From an uncultured Hyphomonadaceae bacterium (GTDB lineage: Bacteria > Pseudomonadota > Alphaproteobacteria > Caulobacterales > Hyphomonadaceae), in the NCBI GenBank assembly GCA_913057945.1, contig CAJXOF010000003.1:124001-188000 (forward strand): a stretch of 64,000 bases of DNA, written 5' to 3'. Numbering within the stretch: position 1 is the first letter of the stretch; every line of letters begins with the position of its first letter. The notes under the pieces are model-generated. The model had not been told where the DNA came from. It made no database searches and saw nothing but the letters and a program-made list of their open reading frames with translations. Positions 61,172 to 64,000 of this stretch are shown here, piece after piece. The translations under genes were made by a program, and so were the position numbers.

Positions 61172-64000
61172 ATGAAGGAAGAACGCAAACATGATTGGCG
61201 AAAGCTCTCGCTGATCTTCCTGGGCAGCGCATCAGCGCTTGCTCTGTCACATTCTGCAAACGCACAGGAAGTGACTGACGGGGAAGAGCTCCGGCAGGAA
61301 ACAGTCACCGTCCAGGGGATTCGGGGAAGCCTTGCAGAAGCGACCGACATCAAGCGCAATGCGCAAGGGGTTGTGGACGCCATCACGAATGAGGACATGG
61401 GCAAGTTCCCCGATACGAACCTTGCTGAATCGCTGCAGCGTATCACTGGGGTCTCAATCAACAGGTCCAATGGTGAGGGTAGCCAGGTAACCGTTCGTGG
61501 CTTCGGTCCGGACTTCAACCTTGTCCTTCTCAACGGTCGCCAAATGCCCACAGCCTATCTTGAGGGCGGAGCGCCGTCGTCGCGCAGTTTCGATTTCGGC
61601 AACATTGCCTCGGAAGGCATCGCCAGCGTTGAAGTCTACAAGACCGGGCTTGCTTCCATTCCTACAGGCGGGATCGGGTCTACATTGAACATCAAGACGG
61701 CGCGCCCCTTGGATGCGCCGGGCCTGCGGTATTCTGCCGGCGTTAAAGGCGTCTACGACGACTCGGTTACAAGTCTTGGCGACAAGGAAGTCACCCCCGA
61801 AATTTCCGGTATTTATTCCAATACCTTCGCGAACGACACATTCGGCGTCGCGCTGGCTGGCAGCTATCAGGAACGAAATTCCGGGTATGCGCAAGTCGGT
61901 ACGACGAGTGGTTGGCGCGGGGCTTATCTGGGGGCTGAAAATGACTGGGGAACTTTGCCCCAGCCTCCAGGTGACACACAGGTTACCAACCGGCCCGGGC
62001 CAGACGACATCTACTCGACGCCCCAAAACGTCAACTACAGTCTTACGGACGTGGACCGTGAACGCCTCAACGGCCAGGCGACGCTTCAGTACAGCCCTGG
62101 TTCGAACTTCACCGCGACGCTGGATTACTTCTACACTCAGAACAAAGTTGCCACCGAGCGGGCCGACATGTCGGTCTGGTTTAACCATGGCGACGTGACG
62201 AGCGGCTGGACGGATGGACCAATTGCAAGCCCGCTCTTCTATAATGAGGATTTCGGAGACGCCGGTAGCGATCTTTCGATGGGTGGGGCGAAGTATGCCA
62301 CGAAGAGTGAGAACCAGTCGCTTGGCCTGAATTTTGACTGGCAAGCGACAGATAGGCTCGGTCTGGTCTTTGACGTGCATTCTTCCAGTGCCGAGTCAGG
62401 ACAGGACAGCCCGTATGGAACGAGTTCGGTAATCTCGGTCGCTGATTTCCAGCTTCGCTCGCAGGCGATTGATTTCACGAATGACATGCCAGTTCTGGGA
62501 CTGGTGTTTCAGGATCCGTTCACCGGTATCGATCCGTCGCGTATGATCTCGACCGGGTCGGTTTTCAGCAATAGCTATATCAAGACCGAGATCGATCAGG
62601 CCCAACTCAGCGGACATTATGACTTCGACACCTCAATCGTTGACAGTGTCGATTTTGGCGTGTCGGCGACGAAGAACAAGGTCCGCTCTGCCTTCGCGAA
62701 CGCGCAGCGCGACACCTGGGGCGGGGTTGGTACGGCTGACGACTTACCGGACGATATCTTCCGGCGTGTGAACATTGCGGAAAATTTCGATCAGTTCAGT
62801 GGCTCGGGTATGACCCAGCAAGACGTCTTCGTTTTTGACTTCGACCAGATGGTCGGCATCATTGATAGCGATGGTGACCCGTTCAATAATGCGTGCGGTG
62901 GAGATGGTATTTGTCGGTCTGACGATTTCCTCGAAGACCGCCGGATTGAGGAAGAAAGTTATTCGGCGTTTCTTCAGGTCAACAATGAGTTCGATATTGG
63001 CGTAATGCCCGCAAAATTCATTGCAGGTCTGCGATACGAGACGACGGATGTCACCTCGCCAGCACAAGTTACAACCCCAAACGGTGTGCAATGGGTCGCT
63101 GCCAACGAATTCGGTCTGATTGGTCTGGATGATCCGAACAATCTGGTCGTGCAGGAGTTCACCGGTGAATACGACTATTGGCTGCCTGCAGTCGATTTCC
63201 GGATCGATCCGCGTGATGATGTTGTTCTGCGTGCATCGTATAGCAAGACGATGACCCGACCTGGATATGGCGACATTGCAGGTGGGCTCTCGGTGCAACA
63301 GATTGCACGAGTGGACGGCGGTACCGGCACAAACGGAAACACCAATCTGAAGCCGTTCATATCGGAAAACTTCGATTTGTCCGGCGAATGGTATTACGAT
63401 GAGGGAGGTTCCTATCTTTCTGCGGGTTACTTCAGAAAGAATGTGGAGAATTTCATCGGGTCCGGTGTTGTTACGCAGTCACCATTCGAGGTCTACACCC
63501 CTTATGGCGGGGCCCGTTACAATGCGGCGCTTGCAGCCGTAGGGGACGATGCCGTGGCAATTCGCCAGTGGATATTCGAGAATGCCGATCCATCGACGTT
63601 CGAAATCACTGGTACGGATACGAATGGAAACTTCACAGGCAACATATTCGGCGTCGCGGGCGAAGATCCGCTCCTGACCTTTGACATTGCGACGCCTGTG
63701 AACCAGGAAACCGCCACAGTGGATGGATGGGAATTCGCTATCCAGCACTTCTTCGGTGAAACGGGGTTCGGCGTGATTGCCAACTACACAATCGTCGACG
63801 GCGATGTGGCATTCGACGACACACAGGTTCCGTCTAGTGGCGATCCACAGTTCGCGATCACTGGTCTGTCGGACAGCTACAATTTGATAGGCTTTTACGA
63901 CAAGAATGGGCTTCAGGCGCGTCTCGCCTATAATTGGCGTGATAAATTCCTTACCTCCACGGTGGGTGTCAGCGGCACGGCCAACAATCCGCAATATGTT
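61172..64000 (+). CDS. TonB-dependent receptor, carbohydrate type (cut by window edge)
   Basis: From ATG 61172, after GGGAGG, 943 codons are open to the window edge without a stop. The protein has a signal peptide ending in ANAQE, a short QETVTVQGIRGSLAEATDIKR TonB-box region, and a plug with FPDTNLAESLQRITGVSINR, TVRGFGPDFNLVLLNGRQ and a long barrel. The RITGVSI/LLNGR plug signature is typical of large TonB receptors for plant and algal glycans in Caulobacter- and Alteromonas-like bacteria. Next to GH3 and GH16 enzymes it is likely a laminari-oligosaccharide receptor. Confidence 0.93.
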   Translation, partial: MKEERKHDWRKLSLIFLGSASALALSHSANAQEVTDGEELRQETVTVQGIRGSLAEATDIKRNAQGVVDAITNEDMGKFPDTNLAESLQRITGVSINRSNGEGSQVTVRGFGPDFNLVLLNGRQMPTAYLEGGAPSSRSFDFGNIASEGIASVEVYKTGLASIPTGGIGSTLNIKTARPLDAPGLRYSAGVKGVYDDSVTSLGDKEVTPEISGIYSNTFANDTFGVALAGSYQERNSGYAQVGTTSGWRGAYLGAENDWGTLPQPPGDTQVTNRPGPDDIYSTPQNVNYSLTDVDRERLNGQATLQYSPGSNFTATLDYFYTQNKVATERADMSVWFNHGDVTSGWTDGPIASPLFYNEDFGDAGSDLSMGGAKYATKSENQSLGLNFDWQATDRLGLVFDVHSSSAESGQDSPYGTSSVISVADFQLRSQAIDFTNDMPVLGLVFQDPFTGIDPSRMISTGSVFSNSYIKTEIDQAQLSGHYDFDTSIVDSVDFGVSATKNKVRSAFANAQRDTWGGVGTADDLPDDIFRRVNIAENFDQFSGSGMTQQDVFVFDFDQMVGIIDSDGDPFNNACGGDGICRSDDFLEDRRIEEESYSAFLQVNNEFDIGVMPAKFIAGLRYETTDVTSPAQVTTPNGVQWVAANEFGLIGLDDPNNLVVQEFTGEYDYWLPAVDFRIDPRDDVVLRASYSKTMTRPGYGDIAGGLSVQQIARVDGGTGTNGNTNLKPFISENFDLSGEWYYDEGGSYLSAGYFRKNVENFIGSGVVTQSPFEVYTPYGGARYNAALAAVGDDAVAIRQWIFENADPSTFEITGTDTNGNFTGNIFGVAGEDPLLTFDIATPVNQETATVDGWEFAIQHFFGETGFGVIANYTIVDGDVAFDDTQVPSSGDPQFAITGLSDSYNLIGFYDKNGLQARLAYNWRDKFLTSTVGVSGTANNPQYV

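Overview
The window looks like chromosomal DNA of a GC-rich marine or aquatic alphaproteobacterium, of the Caulobacterales/Maricaulales/Sphingomonadales kind. This is an inference from gene content: five large TonB-dependent receptors paired with sugar transporters or glycoside hydrolases, a non-phosphorylative L-fucose pathway, a laminarin-type glucan locus and a LytS/LytTR pair. I saw no rRNA, tRNA, CRISPR array, insertion sequence or phage gene. It is almost wall to wall with catabolic gene clusters.

Region 1 (1-10.9 kb) has two divergent arms around a Crp/Fnr-type regulator (5398-6102). The minus arm is a TonB receptor, an AtuA-family protein (DUF1446), a DUF4387 protein, a class II aldolase and the start of an MmgE/PrpD protein cut by the window edge. 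The plus arm is a GPH-family transporter, a LeuC/LeuD-like hydro-lyase and a D-2-hydroxyacid dehydrogenase. Together they look like an uptake and breakdown route for a sugar acid or branched carboxylic acid that I cannot name. Region 2 (11.1-16.8 kb) is a three-gene RND efflux operon (outer-membrane lipoprotein, adaptor, pump).

Region 3 (17-31 kb) is an L-fucose/fucoside locus: TonB receptor, GPH transporter, TetR and IclR regulators, a mutarotase, two GH29 alpha-L-fucosidases, and then the full oxidative route fucose dehydrogenase (AKR), lactonase, fuconate dehydratase, SDR dehydrogenase and FAH-family hydrolase, mostly joined by ATGA overlaps. The two fucosidases are identical over 1215 bp, as a direct repeat that brackets fuconate dehydratase.

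Region 4 (31-55.4 kb) is the most unusual part. A Coq4-like gene is followed by a 459-bp gene-free, hairpin-rich leader in front of an M20 amidohydrolase. After that come an MFS carrier, an SBF-type carrier, a LigB-type dioxygenase, a formamidase/acetamidase, an AraC regulator fused in one chain to a second formamidase/acetamidase, a Rieske oxygenase, a second AraC regulator, a VOC protein, an MFS carrier, ribokinase, an SDR, a TauD-type dioxygenase, a 2Fe-2S ferredoxin, a RutA-like flavin monooxygenase with a RutB-like isochorismatase-fold hydrolase, another MFS carrier, a TonB receptor and a second TauD-type enzyme. I read it as a candidate undescribed pathway for a nitrogen-containing (amide, N-heterocycle or nucleoside-like) compound.

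Region 5 (55.4-64 kb) has a LytS-type kinase and LytTR response regulator, divergently transcribed, then a beta-glucan (laminarin-like) locus: GH3 beta-glucosidase, GH16 lipoprotein and a TonB receptor that runs off the right edge.
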